Assembly: GCA_043775075.1 (NCBI GenBank)
Contig: JAYVSS010000006.1
Location: forward strand, 1-6,121
Reading direction: 5' to 3'
Length of the DNA stretch: 6,121 bases
Source: JANLQX01 sp043775075
GTDB lineage: Bacteria > Actinomycetota > Acidimicrobiia > Acidimicrobiales > JANYDT01
Both the position numbers and the translations under genes were made by a program. Below are positions 1-6,121 of this stretch, in pieces. Below the pieces are notes generated by a model that was given only the letters and a program-made list of their open reading frames with translations, searched no databases and was not told the DNA's origin. How positions within the stretch are numbered: position 1 is the stretch's first letter; every line of letters begins with the position of its first letter.

Positions 1-24
1 GCCAAGGACATTTTCGCCTCCTGA
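1..24 (+). CDS. C-terminal end of an upstream gene, possibly the sugar ABC solute-binding protein (partial)
   Basis: Reading from base 1, frame 1 gives AKDIFAS followed by a TGA stop at 22-24. Only seven codons are visible, so the protein cannot be identified from sequence. The proposal rests on position: the next genes are CUT1 sugar permeases, and in such operons the extracellular binding-protein gene usually comes first and is often followed by a terminator hairpin, as is seen here at 41-79. Because a stop codon occurs by chance in any frame, even the reading frame is a judgement. It could also be an unrelated gene. Confidence 0.4.
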   Translation, partial: AKDIFAS

Positions 25-40
25 GTCCCTTTCGACGATC

Positions 41-79
41 GGGCAGCTGCAGTCTTAACGGATTGCAGCTGCCCTTTTT
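41..79 (+). terminator. Strong intrinsic terminator (attenuator) ahead of the permease genes
   Basis: GGGCAGCTGCAGTC (41-54) pairs with the complementary arm at 61-74. This gives a 14-bp stem with one G-T wobble (52/63) and a 6-nt loop TTAACG (55-60), followed directly by five T residues (75-79). This is a textbook rho-independent terminator shape on the + strand. It lies 16 nt after the upstream stop codon and 24 nt before the first permease ATG. Since no clear promoter is visible between it and the permease gene, the likely role is partial termination, giving more transcript of the upstream gene than of the permeases. A complete end of an upstream unit is the alternative. Confidence 0.8.
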
Positions 80-91
80 GTCTAGGGAGAA

Positions 92-98
92 AGAGGGA
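92..98 (+). promoter_or_regulatory. Ribosome binding site of the MalF-like permease
   Basis: AGAGGGA lies 5 nt before the ATG at 104, within a purine-rich run from 84 to 98. It supports this ATG over the internal ATG at 236, which would remove the first predicted membrane segment. Confidence 0.6.
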
Positions 99-103
99 CA
101 CCC

Positions 104-1117
104 ATGCTGACCAATCCTGTACTCGCTCTCGCTATATTTCCCGTCGGGTTCGTCCTGATCGCCATTGCCGTCGCTCTCGTCACGTCGATTGTGCACGGAT
201 TTCGGACCAACGCCGATCGCACCACGCTCTGGCTCATGGGAGGCGTGCCAACTGCACTCCACGTGGCGTTCGTTTGGGTGCCCGCCCTGATGACCGTCGC
301 CCTGTCGTTCACGAAATGGGACGGTATCGGCAGTCCAAGCAAAATCGCCTTTATCGGCCTCAAGAATTTCCGGCGAGTGTTCGCCGATCACACCTTCTGG
401 CAGGCCCTGTGGCACAACATCACCTGGCTGGTGTTCCTCTTGCTGGTCCCGACCGTACTCGGCCTCTTTGTCGCCTACCTGCTTGATAAGAACCTTCGCG
501 GTAGCCGCATCTATCAGTCCGTGTACTACATCCCGGTGGTGTTGTCGCTGGCTGTGGTCGGCTTTATCTGGTCGAACCTTATGTACTCACCCTCACAGGG
601 TCTGATTAACAATGTGATCGGTCGGGCCGCTGACGGGCATCAAATCGACTGGATCGGCGACTCCTCGCGTATTCCGCTCTTGGGAATTCCGAAGAACCTG
701 CTGGCCATGATGGTGGCCGGAGCGTGGCGGCACATGGGTTACGTCATGGTCCTGTTTCTGGCTGGCCTGAAGAGCGTGGATCCGTCGCTCAAAGAAGCAG
801 CGGCCATCGACGGCGCCAATGAGTTCCAATCGTTCCGTCGCGTCGTGTTCCCGACCCTGCGGCCCATCAACACGGTGGTGTTGGTTATCACCGTGATCGA
901 GTCACTACGAGCGTTCGACATCGTCTACGTCGTCAACAAGGGACGCAATGGGCTCGAGTTGTTGTCGGTCTTGGTGACCAACAACTTGCTCGGTGAAGGC
1001 GGCCAAAGTGTTGGTCTGGGGTCCGCCTACGGTACGGTCTTGCTGCTCTTATGTGCTGGATTTATTATCCGTTTCGTCACCAGTTCGTTCAAAAAAGATG
1101 AGGAGATCGGTCGATGA
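104..1117 (+). CDS. Sugar ABC transporter permease, MalF/UgpA-like (CUT1 family)
   Basis: This is an inner-membrane subunit that forms half of the translocation channel of a carbohydrate ABC importer. The 337-residue product has the cytoplasmic EAA loop that docks on the ATPase: EAAAIDGAN begins at residue 231, with the conserved glycine at 237 and the conserved proline at 250. Hydrophobic stretches lie at about 7-31, 47-70, 104-126, 138-160, 198-222, 256-277 and 306-325. The six from 47 onward match the usual MalF/UgpA core. The segment at 7-31 is an additional N-terminal one. The core starts with the typical pattern ending in LSFTKWDG (68-75) and then the FIGLKNFRRVF region. The gene overlaps the next permease by ATGA. 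Given the α-galactosidase downstream, the substrate is probably an α-galactoside, but that is inference: permease sequence alone does not fix specificity. Confidence 0.93.
   Translation: MLTNPVLALAIFPVGFVLIAIAVALVTSIVHGFRTNADRTTLWLMGGVPTALHVAFVWVPALMTVALSFTKWDGIGSPSKIAFIGLKNFRRVFADHTFWQALWHNITWLVFLLLVPTVLGLFVAYLLDKNLRGSRIYQSVYYIPVVLSLAVVGFIWSNLMYSPSQGLINNVIGRAADGHQIDWIGDSSRIPLLGIPKNLLAMMVAGAWRHMGYVMVLFLAGLKSVDPSLKEAAAIDGANEFQSFRRVVFPTLRPINTVVLVITVIESLRAFDIVYVVNKGRNGLELLSVLVTNNLLGEGGQSVGLGSAYGTVLLLLCAGFIIRFVTSSFKKDEEIGR
1101..1105 (+). promoter_or_regulatory. Ribosome binding site of the MalG-like permease
   Basis: AGGAG lies 8 nt before the ATG at 1114, inside the end of the preceding gene. 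Together with the ATGA stop/start overlap it indicates translational coupling of the two permease subunits. Confidence 0.7.
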
Positions 1118-2046
1118 CCGCTGTCGCTTCCAACGTGGCTACAAATGCCGCGTCGAGCCTGGTTACCCCGATCCCGAACGCCATCAAGAAGAAGCCCAAG
1201 TGGCCCCGCGCTTTGGCCCACGGATTTCTGATCACCATTGCGGTTACCTGGCTGCTGCCCCTGTTCTGGGCTTTCTACACGTCGCTGCGCACTGAGTCCG
1301 ACACCACGACGCACGGGTATTTCTCGGTCGCAAAGCAACTCACAATGAAGAACTACTCAAGCGTTTGGAAGGACGGCCGAATTCTCCACTTCTTCCAGAA
1401 CACGATGTTCATTACCCTTCCGGCGGTCCTCATCACCTTGGTGCTTTCGTCGATGGTCGCGTTCACCGCCACTCGATTGAGTAGCCGATTCAACCTGATG
1501 ATGCTGGTCCTTTTCACCGCCGGAAACTTGCTTCCGCAACAAGTGCTGGTGCTGCCACTCTTTCAGATGTTTAAGCGTATGTGGGCGCCGTGGTTCCTGT
1601 CAGATGGCGGCCATGTGCTGAACTCGGCATTTGGCCTAATCCTCATCCACGTTGCCTTCCAGACGGGTTTCTGTACTTTTGTTCTTTCGAACTACATGAA
1701 AACGATTCCCGGTGATTTGACCGAGGCGGCGATGGTCGATGGGGCCAACATCTGGACCCAATTCCGGACCGTGATCATGCCGCTTTGTCGGCCCGCACTG
1801 GCCGCCCTCGGAACCCTGCAGTTCACCTGGGTCTACAACGATTTCTTCTGGGCTGCGGTGTTCATTCCGTCGGGCGATAAGCGTCCGATCACTTCGGCCA
1901 TCGCCAACCTGCAAGGTCAATTTGCCGCCAACTACAACTTGGTTGCCGCCGCTTCAATACTCATTGCTGTACCTACCCTGGTGGTCTACGCCGCTCTGCA
2001 AAAGCAGTTCATCAGCGGGCTGACTCTGGGCGCCAGCAAAGGGTGA
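1114..2046 (+). CDS. Sugar ABC transporter permease, MalG/UgpE-like (CUT1 family)
   Basis: This is the second channel subunit and the expected heterodimer partner of the preceding permease. The product is 310 residues. It has a basic cytoplasmic N-terminus (KKKPKWPR, about 25-32) and six hydrophobic segments at about 37-57, 96-117, 126-149, 171-193, 228-251 and 275-296, the standard MalG topology. The EAA loop begins at E204 (EAAMVDGAN), with glycine 210 and proline 223 in the conserved places. The ends also fit the family: IPGDLTEAA before the loop and a C-terminal FISGLTLGASKG, which resembles the usual FxxGLTxGAVKG ending. No ATPase gene follows in the operon; the next gene is an intracellular glycosidase. 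Family assignment is secure, while substrate assignment comes from context only. Confidence 0.95.
   Translation: MTAVASNVATNAASSLVTPIPNAIKKKPKWPRALAHGFLITIAVTWLLPLFWAFYTSLRTESDTTTHGYFSVAKQLTMKNYSSVWKDGRILHFFQNTMFITLPAVLITLVLSSMVAFTATRLSSRFNLMMLVLFTAGNLLPQQVLVLPLFQMFKRMWAPWFLSDGGHVLNSAFGLILIHVAFQTGFCTFVLSNYMKTIPGDLTEAAMVDGANIWTQFRTVIMPLCRPALAALGTLQFTWVYNDFFWAAVFIPSGDKRPITSAIANLQGQFAANYNLVAAASILIAVPTLVVYAALQKQFISGLTLGASKG
2041..2046 (+). promoter_or_regulatory. Ribosome binding site supporting a GTG start for the α-galactosidase
   Basis: GGGTGA, which contains the GGTGA stretch complementary to the 16S rRNA tail, overlaps the stop codon of the MalG-like gene and sits 10 nt before the GTG at 2057. 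No comparable site precedes the in-frame ATG at 2105. This favours the GTG start and termination-linked re-initiation. Confidence 0.5.
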
Positions 2047-2055
2047 GAATTTCTC
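2045..2055. repeat. Short inverted repeat in the permease/α-galactosidase gap
   Basis: GAGAATTTCTC is a perfect 5-bp inverted repeat around a single T, filling nearly the whole gap between the two genes. It is too tight to form a hairpin. It may be chance or a small protein-binding site. Confidence 0.25.
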
Positions 2056-2056
2056 T

Positions 2057-4177
2057 GTGAAGCGGTTCATTGATCAGGGGCTTTATGCCCTCCACGGCCG
2101 GGCGATGTCGTTGGTTTTGGACACGTCCACGCCGTCTCCCACAGTCCTGCATTGGGGTGCTCATGTGGGCGATGATCTGCAGTCCCTTCGTGAAGCTCTG
2201 GAGAGGCCGATTCTGCACGGCGGGCTCGATGTTGTCGCCCCTCTTTCGGTAACGCCCGAACAGGGCTCCGGATACCTTGATCGTCCCGGTGTCGAAGGGC
2301 ATCGCTCAGACGGCCGTGGTTGGGCCCCGAGGTTTCGTCCGTCGATGGTCGTGGAAACCGAGTTCGGGCTTCGGTGCGTGAGCGTCGACGACCATGAGCA
2401 GCTTGAGTTGACGTTGGAGTTCCAGATGCAGGAATCCGGCGTTTTGCGGATCAAGTCAGGTTTGCGCAATCTCGGTGAGTCGCCGTATTCGCTGCAGGCA
2501 CTACGCGTCACGCTGCCGCTGCCGGGCCGGGCGATTGACACGTTGACCTTTTCTGGCCGATGGACAAACGAATTCCAAGTTCGTCGTCAAGTGTTACGTA
2601 CCGGATCACTGTCGGTGGAGAACCGGTCGGGGCGCACCTCTCATGACCGCGTGCCGATCGCCTTTGTCGGGACGGAAGCCTTCACCGAGTCCGTCGGTGA
2701 GGTGTGGGGTGTTCACCTTGAGTGGAGCGGCAACTCCTTGGTTTCGATTGATGCAGCAACCGACGGTCGGCGCAGTGTGCAAGTCAGCGAGCTGTTGTTC
2801 TCGGGTGAGGCGGTCTTGACCGCCGACGAGGCGTACGAGACCCCATGGGTGGCGTGCGTGTACTCAGAGTCGGGAACGAACGGCGCCAGCCAATCGTTTC
2901 ATCGTGAGCTTCGAGCCGACCCGTCGCACCCGAATTCCGTACGGCCGGTCACCTTGAACATTTGGGAAGCGGTCTACTTCGATCACCACCTTCCGACCTT
3001 GGTTCGGCTGGCCGATAGGGCGGCGGCGATCGGGGTAGAGCGGTATGTGGTCGACGACGGTTGGTTCCATGGCCGACGTAGCGACAACGCAGGCTTGGGG
3101 GACTGGTGGGTCGACGAGTCCGTTTGGCCCGATGGCCTCTGGCCGATCGCCAATCACGTGGTGTCGTTGGGTATGCAGTTTGGGTTGTGGTTCGAGCCGG
3201 AGATGGTGAACCCGGATTCCGATCTCTACCGGAGTCATCCGGAGTGGGTCCTTGCCGATCATCGGTATGAACCGGTCTTTGGGCGTCAACAACTGGTCCT
3301 TGATCTGGCCCACGATGATGTGCGTGCATATCTTTTTCAAAAGATCGACGCCCTGCTCACCACCTATCCCATCGCGTATGTGAAATGGGACATGAATCGG
3401 TCGCTGGTTCATCCTTCGCACCTCGGGCGAGCCAGTGTGCATGCCCAGACCGTCGCGCTTTACCAGCTTCTTGATGACCTGAACGGGGCACATCCGAACG
3501 TCGAGATTGAGTCGTGTGCCTCCGGCGGCGGACGCATCGATTTCGGTATCCTGCGTCGAACCGCTCGGGTATGGACAAGCGATAGCAACGATGCGCTCGA
3601 TCGCCAGCGCATCCAACGGGGCATTAGCCACTTTGTTCCGCCCGAGTACATGGGTGCCCATATCGGTCCGCCCCGTTCGCACACGACGCGCCGAGCGCAC
3701 TCGCTGGCGTTTCGCGCTGGCTCGGCGTTTTTCGGGCACCTGGGAATCGAATGGAACATTCTCGACGCCACCGACGAGCAGGCGAAGTCGCTCGGCGACG
3801 TGATCGACGCCCACAAACGTTTTCGTCATCTCCTCCATACCGGTGACGGGTTTCGTCTGGATCACCCCAATCAGGCCGTCACCGCCCATAGCGTGGTCTC
3901 TGGTGACCGAAGAGAGGCATTGGTTTCCATGGCGATTGTCGAGACGCCGTCCTCGTTGATGATCGAACCCCTGCGGATGACCGGCCTGGCCGACGACGTG
4001 ACGTATCGGGTTGAATGGGTTCCCCTCGTGGCTCCATTCCTCGGCGCCGCCCGTCGCCAGCCCCGTTGGCTCGCCAGTGGCCTCACAATGAGCGGCCGGT
4101 CGCTGCGAACCATCGGCGTGCAGCCCCCAACGATTGACCCGGAGTCGATGATCCTGTTGCACCTCCAAGCGGTTTAG
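2057..4177 (+). CDS. α-galactosidase, glycoside hydrolase family 36
   Basis: It hydrolyses terminal α-1,6-linked galactose from melibiose, raffinose and related sugars with retention of configuration. At 706 residues it matches full-length bacterial GH36 enzymes. An N-terminal β-sandwich (about 1-295) is followed by the TIM barrel, which begins at NIWEAVYFD (301-309), and a small β-rich C-terminal domain (about 610-706). Visible signatures are VVDDGWF (331-337), GLWFEPEMVNPDSDL (376-390), KWDMNR (443-448) with catalytic nucleophile D445, ESCASGGGRID (485-495) with ligand-binding C487, and WTSDSNDALDR (506-516), which holds the acid/base aspartate, D509 or D512. No signal peptide is evident, so it should act in the cytoplasm on imported sugar. 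The start is GTG; ATG at 2105 (residue 17) is a possible alternative. The gene lies 10 bp after the permease and is almost certainly co-transcribed. Exact sugar preference cannot be read from the sequence. Confidence 0.96.
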   Translation: MKRFIDQGLYALHGRAMSLVLDTSTPSPTVLHWGAHVGDDLQSLREALERPILHGGLDVVAPLSVTPEQGSGYLDRPGVEGHRSDGRGWAPRFRPSMVVETEFGLRCVSVDDHEQLELTLEFQMQESGVLRIKSGLRNLGESPYSLQALRVTLPLPGRAIDTLTFSGRWTNEFQVRRQVLRTGSLSVENRSGRTSHDRVPIAFVGTEAFTESVGEVWGVHLEWSGNSLVSIDAATDGRRSVQVSELLFSGEAVLTADEAYETPWVACVYSESGTNGASQSFHRELRADPSHPNSVRPVTLNIWEAVYFDHHLPTLVRLADRAAAIGVERYVVDDGWFHGRRSDNAGLGDWWVDESVWPDGLWPIANHVVSLGMQFGLWFEPEMVNPDSDLYRSHPEWVLADHRYEPVFGRQQLVLDLAHDDVRAYLFQKIDALLTTYPIAYVKWDMNRSLVHPSHLGRASVHAQTVALYQLLDDLNGAHPNVEIESCASGGGRIDFGILRRTARVWTSDSNDALDRQRIQRGISHFVPPEYMGAHIGPPRSHTTRRAHSLAFRAGSAFFGHLGIEWNILDATDEQAKSLGDVIDAHKRFRHLLHTGDGFRLDHPNQAVTAHSVVSGDRREALVSMAIVETPSSLMIEPLRMTGLADDVTYRVEWVPLVAPFLGAARRQPRWLASGLTMSGRSLRTIGVQPPTIDPESMILLHLQAV

Positions 4178-4250
4178 CGCTGGGCAAATCAGAGAATCGC
4201 AAGAGCTGACTCAGCGCACGTCAACGCTGACCGGCGAGGGCCGTTGAGCC
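4178..4250. other. Convergent intergenic gap without a clear terminator
   Basis: This 73-bp stretch separates the stop of the α-galactosidase (+) from the stop of the LacI-family gene (-). It contains small inverted repeats but no stem followed by a T tract in either direction. Termination here may be factor-dependent, or the two transcripts may overlap. No open reading frame of interest is present. Confidence 0.6.
4220..4231. promoter_or_regulatory. CG-centred imperfect palindrome, possible auxiliary LacI-family operator
   Basis: GTCAACGCTGAC is palindromic apart from one base pair (4224/4227) and has CG at the centre, the usual form of LacI-family operators. With one flanking base each side it matches the palindrome upstream of the regulator gene at 11 of 14 positions. 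Its place between two gene ends is unusual for an operator, so chance is a serious alternative. Confidence 0.22.
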
Positions 4251-4252
4251 CT
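4237..4252. terminator. Weak hairpin at the convergent gene ends
   Basis: AGGGC (4237-4241) and GCCCT (4248-4252) can pair around a 6-nt loop, the right arm reaching into the stop codon of the regulator gene. The stem is only 5 bp and no T run follows on either strand. A competing 4-bp stem, CGGC/GCCG (4232-4243), overlaps it. If it ends transcription at all it is a poor intrinsic terminator. Confidence 0.18.
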
Positions 4253-5255
4253 AACTCGAAGCTCGAACTATCAACTCCACATCGAGCATGATCGGCATCT
4301 GCGGTAGCCCGGGAGCGGCCGAAAGACGATCAAGCATGGCCACCGCCTCCCGTCCGATTCGAGCGCGATCCATGCGCACCGAAGTGAGGGCCGGCACCAG
4401 GGCCGAGCAGATCGCCACATCGTCGAACCCCACCAGGGAAACGTCGTGCGGAACGTTACGTCCGGCGGCGGCGAGAGCTTGCAATGCACCGATCGCCATC
4501 ATGTCGTTGTAGGCGAGGACCCCGTCGATCTGCGGCGCCCGATCGAGGAGTGCATGCATGGCGGCGCGGCCACCCTCGATACCGGGCGGCCCGCGCTGGA
4601 TCCGGTCCTCCGAACATTGCTGTCCGGCGGCGTGGAGAGCGGAGCGAAAACCGCTTTCACGTCTCGGTGCAAGGTGCGAAATGGCTGATTGGGTGTTCCC
4701 GATCATGGCTATCGTTTTGCGGCCACGGGCGACGAGATGCTCGACCGCCAGTTCCGCGCCTCGCTTGATATCGGAGATGATCGAGCCGAGGTTGGGAGCT
4801 GTCGCCTCTACATCCACCATCACCGTGCGGAGTCCTTGCGCAGCGTGAGCCACCGACGATGTGCTGTCACCGTTCGTCGGAAATACGATCGCCCCGTCAA
4901 CGGCGAAGGAAGCCAGCTTGGAAAGGATGGCGTTGAGCGGCTCGGTCTCCTGGCCGTGGCTGGCGATGAACATCGTGCGTCCGGTCTCACGCACCGCGGC
5001 CTGGACCCCTTCGGCCAGCTCGGCAAAGAATGGATCGACGATTTCGGGCACGACGAGGCCAATGGTTCCGCTCCGACGGGTGATAAGCGCGCGTGCTAAA
5101 AGGTTCGGTCGGTAGCCCACCATTTCAATTGCTTCAACAACGCGACGCCGGGTCTCTTCACCGAACCCGCCTTCGCCGTTCACCACGCGTGACACCGTGC
5201 GCGGCGAGACACGGGCCAAAGCGGCGACGTCGTGCAAGGTCGAACCGGAGGCCAT
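4251..5255 (-). CDS. LacI/GalR-family transcriptional regulator
   Basis: This is a DNA-binding repressor that responds to a small molecule, typically a sugar. The 334-residue product has the N-terminal helix-turn-helix at about 6-27 (TLHDVAALARVSPRTVSRVV), followed by GYRPNLLARAL (47-57) containing the hinge helix. The periplasmic-binding-protein-like effector core runs from about SGTIGLVVP (62-70) to the end. Conserved core features are DPFFAEL (74-80), RRESGF (198-203), AYNDMMAIGAL (248-258) and VGFDDV (275-280). Length is normal for the family, and the start leaves five residues before the HTH, as usual. No good ribosome binding site is visible before the ATG. It is convergent with the sugar operon, so control of α-galactoside uptake and hydrolysis by this protein is the natural inference, unproven by sequence. 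The effector is probably galactose or an α-galactoside. Confidence 0.95.
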   Translation of the reverse strand: MASGSTLHDVAALARVSPRTVSRVVNGEGGFGEETRRRVVEAIEMVGYRPNLLARALITRRSGTIGLVVPEIVDPFFAELAEGVQAAVRETGRTMFIASHGQETEPLNAILSKLASFAVDGAIVFPTNGDSTSSVAHAAQGLRTVMVDVEATAPNLGSIISDIKRGAELAVEHLVARGRKTIAMIGNTQSAISHLAPRRESGFRSALHAAGQQCSEDRIQRGPPGIEGGRAAMHALLDRAPQIDGVLAYNDMMAIGALQALAAAGRNVPHDVSLVGFDDVAICSALVPALTSVRMDRARIGREAVAMLDRLSAAPGLPQMPIMLDVELIVRASS

Positions 5256-5307
5256 ACTGACCAGCTTGCCCTGTTCGGAAGCGGAATGCCGTCACCATGA
5301 ATCTTTG

Positions 5308-5321
5308 CGCCAACGTTGACG
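5308..5321. promoter_or_regulatory. Candidate LacI-family operator upstream of the regulator gene
   Basis: CGCCAACGTTGACG contains the perfect 8-bp palindrome CAACGTTG (5311-5318). After one mismatched pair (5310/5319) a further two matching pairs follow. The CG centre flanked by AA and TT is the arrangement found in PurR-type operators, and 12 of 16 positions (5307-5322) match the classic sequence ACGCAAACGTTTGCGT as I recall it. It lies 53-66 bp before the regulator ATG, a suitable place for autoregulation. No convincing -35/-10 pair could be assigned around it. Confidence 0.4.
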
Positions 5322-5342
5322 TTCGGTGGCCGTCCCGCACCC

Positions 5343-6121
5343 TCAGACGAGGGAGATAACGGCCGCAGCGCCGGCGGTTGCGTTCGTGGTCTCGTCGATG
5401 ATCACGAGGTGACCGGTCGAACGGCTGCGGGCATAGGAATCGGCGGCGACCGGCTCGTCCAGCGTCAGTTCCAAACGACCTAGATCGTTGAGCGAGAGCT
5501 GTTCGGTGGGTAGGCGTTCAAGTGTCTCTGGGCTCAGACGATGGACGATACCGGTGACTGAGGCACCGACTTGGCGAGTCAGGTGCTTCACGACCACTCG
5601 ATCGCTCACCGAGACGGTCACTTCGCTCATCCAGCAGACGTCGACGGTCAGTGCACTTCCGATGGACACCTGCGTCCCGGCATTGGTTGCCACCAGCACG
5701 TCTCCGCGACCCACGTCGACATGGTCGGACAGTTCGACGGCGATGGCGTCGCCGGGTCGCGCCCGGTCGACGGGAGAACCAGCAATCGTGAGTGCACGTA
5801 CGGTACTGCGCTGGCCAGATGGCAGCACGCTGATGTCGTCGCCAACCTTCAGCGGGCCCCCGGCAAGCTGTCCGGCGTACCCGCGATAGTCGGCACCGCT
5901 GCGGATCGTCCATTGCACGGCGAGCCGCGCTCCGATCGGGGCGTCGGTCTCGTCGATCTCGATGCTTTCCAATAGGTCGAGCACTGTCGGTCCTTCGTAC
6001 CATGCCGTGTTCGTCGAGCGGTCCACGATGTTGTCGCCGTTCAGCGCCGATACCGGTATGGCGTGGAATGAGACGGCGGCATCCACCCCTTTGAGGACGG
6101 ACTCCACCTCGGACACAATCG
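5343..6121 (-). CDS. cysN: Sulfate adenylyltransferase subunit 1, CysN (C-terminal part; 5' end outside window)
   Basis: CysN is the EF-Tu-like GTPase subunit of ATP sulfurylase. With CysD it makes adenosine 5'-phosphosulfate from sulfate and ATP in assimilatory sulfate reduction. About 258 C-terminal codons are visible. Counting from the GTG codon at 6116, IPVSALNGDNIVDRS (20-34) is the end of the GTPase domain, with the SAL guanine-binding G5 motif. WYEGPTVLDLLE (39-50) leads into the β-barrel domains, with YRGYAGQLAGG (77-87) and VLPSG (97-101). VIIDETTNATAGA (238-250) is the standard CysN C-terminus. The frame stays open to the window edge with an isoleucine codon before the GTG, so that GTG is internal. 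The protein ends after the CysN signature, so no APS-kinase (CysC) domain is fused here. The nucleotide-binding P-loop lies outside. It is transcribed toward the regulator gene with an 87-bp gap. Confidence 0.93.
   Translation of the reverse strand, partial: IVSEVESVLKGVDAAVSFHAIPVSALNGDNIVDRSTNTAWYEGPTVLDLLESIEIDETDAPIGARLAVQWTIRSGADYRGYAGQLAGGPLKVGDDISVLPSGQRSTVRALTIAGSPVDRARPGDAIAVELSDHVDVGRGDVLVATNAGTQVSIGSALTVDVCWMSEVTVSVSDRVVVKHLTRQVGASVTGIVHRLSPETLERLPTEQLSLNDLGRLELTLDEPVAADSYARSRSTGHLVIIDETTNATAGAAAVISLV

Noticed and set aside
2105..2107. In-frame ATG as the α-galactosidase start
   Set aside because: It lacks a ribosome binding site. The GTG at 2057 has GGGTGA 10 nt upstream and the tight spacing typical of an operon. 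The ATG remains possible but is less likely.
2864..4168. A 434-codon open frame on the - strand opposite the α-galactosidase
   Set aside because: It lies entirely antisense to a GH36 enzyme whose catalytic motifs are intact. Its translation has no recognisable domain and is rich in Arg, Gly, Pro and His, as expected of the antisense of a GC-rich gene. It has no supporting ribosome binding site or context.
4251..5255. Several open frames of 70-136 codons on both strands within the regulator gene
   Set aside because: All overlap the LacI-family coding sequence in other frames, show no domain features, and are explained by the low stop-codon frequency of GC-rich DNA.
5308..5321. Reading the palindrome as a true PurR box and the regulator as PurR
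   Set aside because: The resemblance is partial (12 of 16 by eye), and many LacI-family members bind similar CG-centred sites. Context points to a sugar regulator, not a purine one.
5256..5342. A sigma-70-like promoter for the regulator gene (for example TTGGCG with a hexamer 17 bp downstream)
   Set aside because: The best -10 candidate at that spacing, GGCATT, matches only two consensus positions, so no promoter is called.
5343..6116. GTG at 6116 as the start of a short 257-residue CysN-like protein
   Set aside because: The frame remains open to the window edge, and the residues around the GTG belong to the interior of the CysN GTPase domain. It is an internal valine in a gene cut by the window.

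Overview
The window looks like a chromosomal segment of a free-living, moderately high-GC bacterium (roughly 60% G+C by eye). An actinobacterial source is the most natural reading: the sugar transporter has no dedicated ATPase gene here, the α-galactosidase is a cytoplasmic GH36 enzyme, and the CysN is not fused to CysC. This assignment is inference from gene content, not from a marker gene.

The left two thirds (1-4177, + strand) is an α-galactoside uptake and hydrolysis operon. It opens with the last codons of an upstream gene (1-24), by position probably the solute-binding protein of the transporter. A strong intrinsic terminator follows (41-79). Next come two CUT1-type ABC permeases, MalF-like (104-1117) and MalG-like (1114-2046), overlapping by an ATGA. 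A complete GH36 α-galactosidase (2057-4177) starts at a GTG 10 bp after the second permease. The likely logic is that an α-galactoside such as melibiose or raffinose is captured outside, imported intact through the permease pair (powered by an ATPase encoded elsewhere), and cleaved in the cytoplasm to release galactose.

The 73-bp gap 4178-4250 separates convergent genes and holds weak inverted repeats but no convincing terminator. On the - strand, 4251-5255 encodes a LacI/GalR-family repressor, the probable local regulator of the sugar operon. The 87-bp gap upstream of it (5256-5342) contains a CG-centred palindrome of the kind LacI-family proteins bind. A related palindrome sits in the convergent gap.

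The right end (5343-6121, - strand) is the C-terminal portion of CysN, the GTPase subunit of ATP sulfurylase. It belongs to sulfate assimilation and is functionally unrelated to the sugar locus, so the LacI/CysN junction marks the edge of the sugar module. I see no mobile element, CRISPR array, tRNA or rRNA gene, and nothing that amounts to a new system. The points worth a second look are the terminator inside the transporter operon, the two related palindromes, and the extra N-terminal membrane segment of the first permease.
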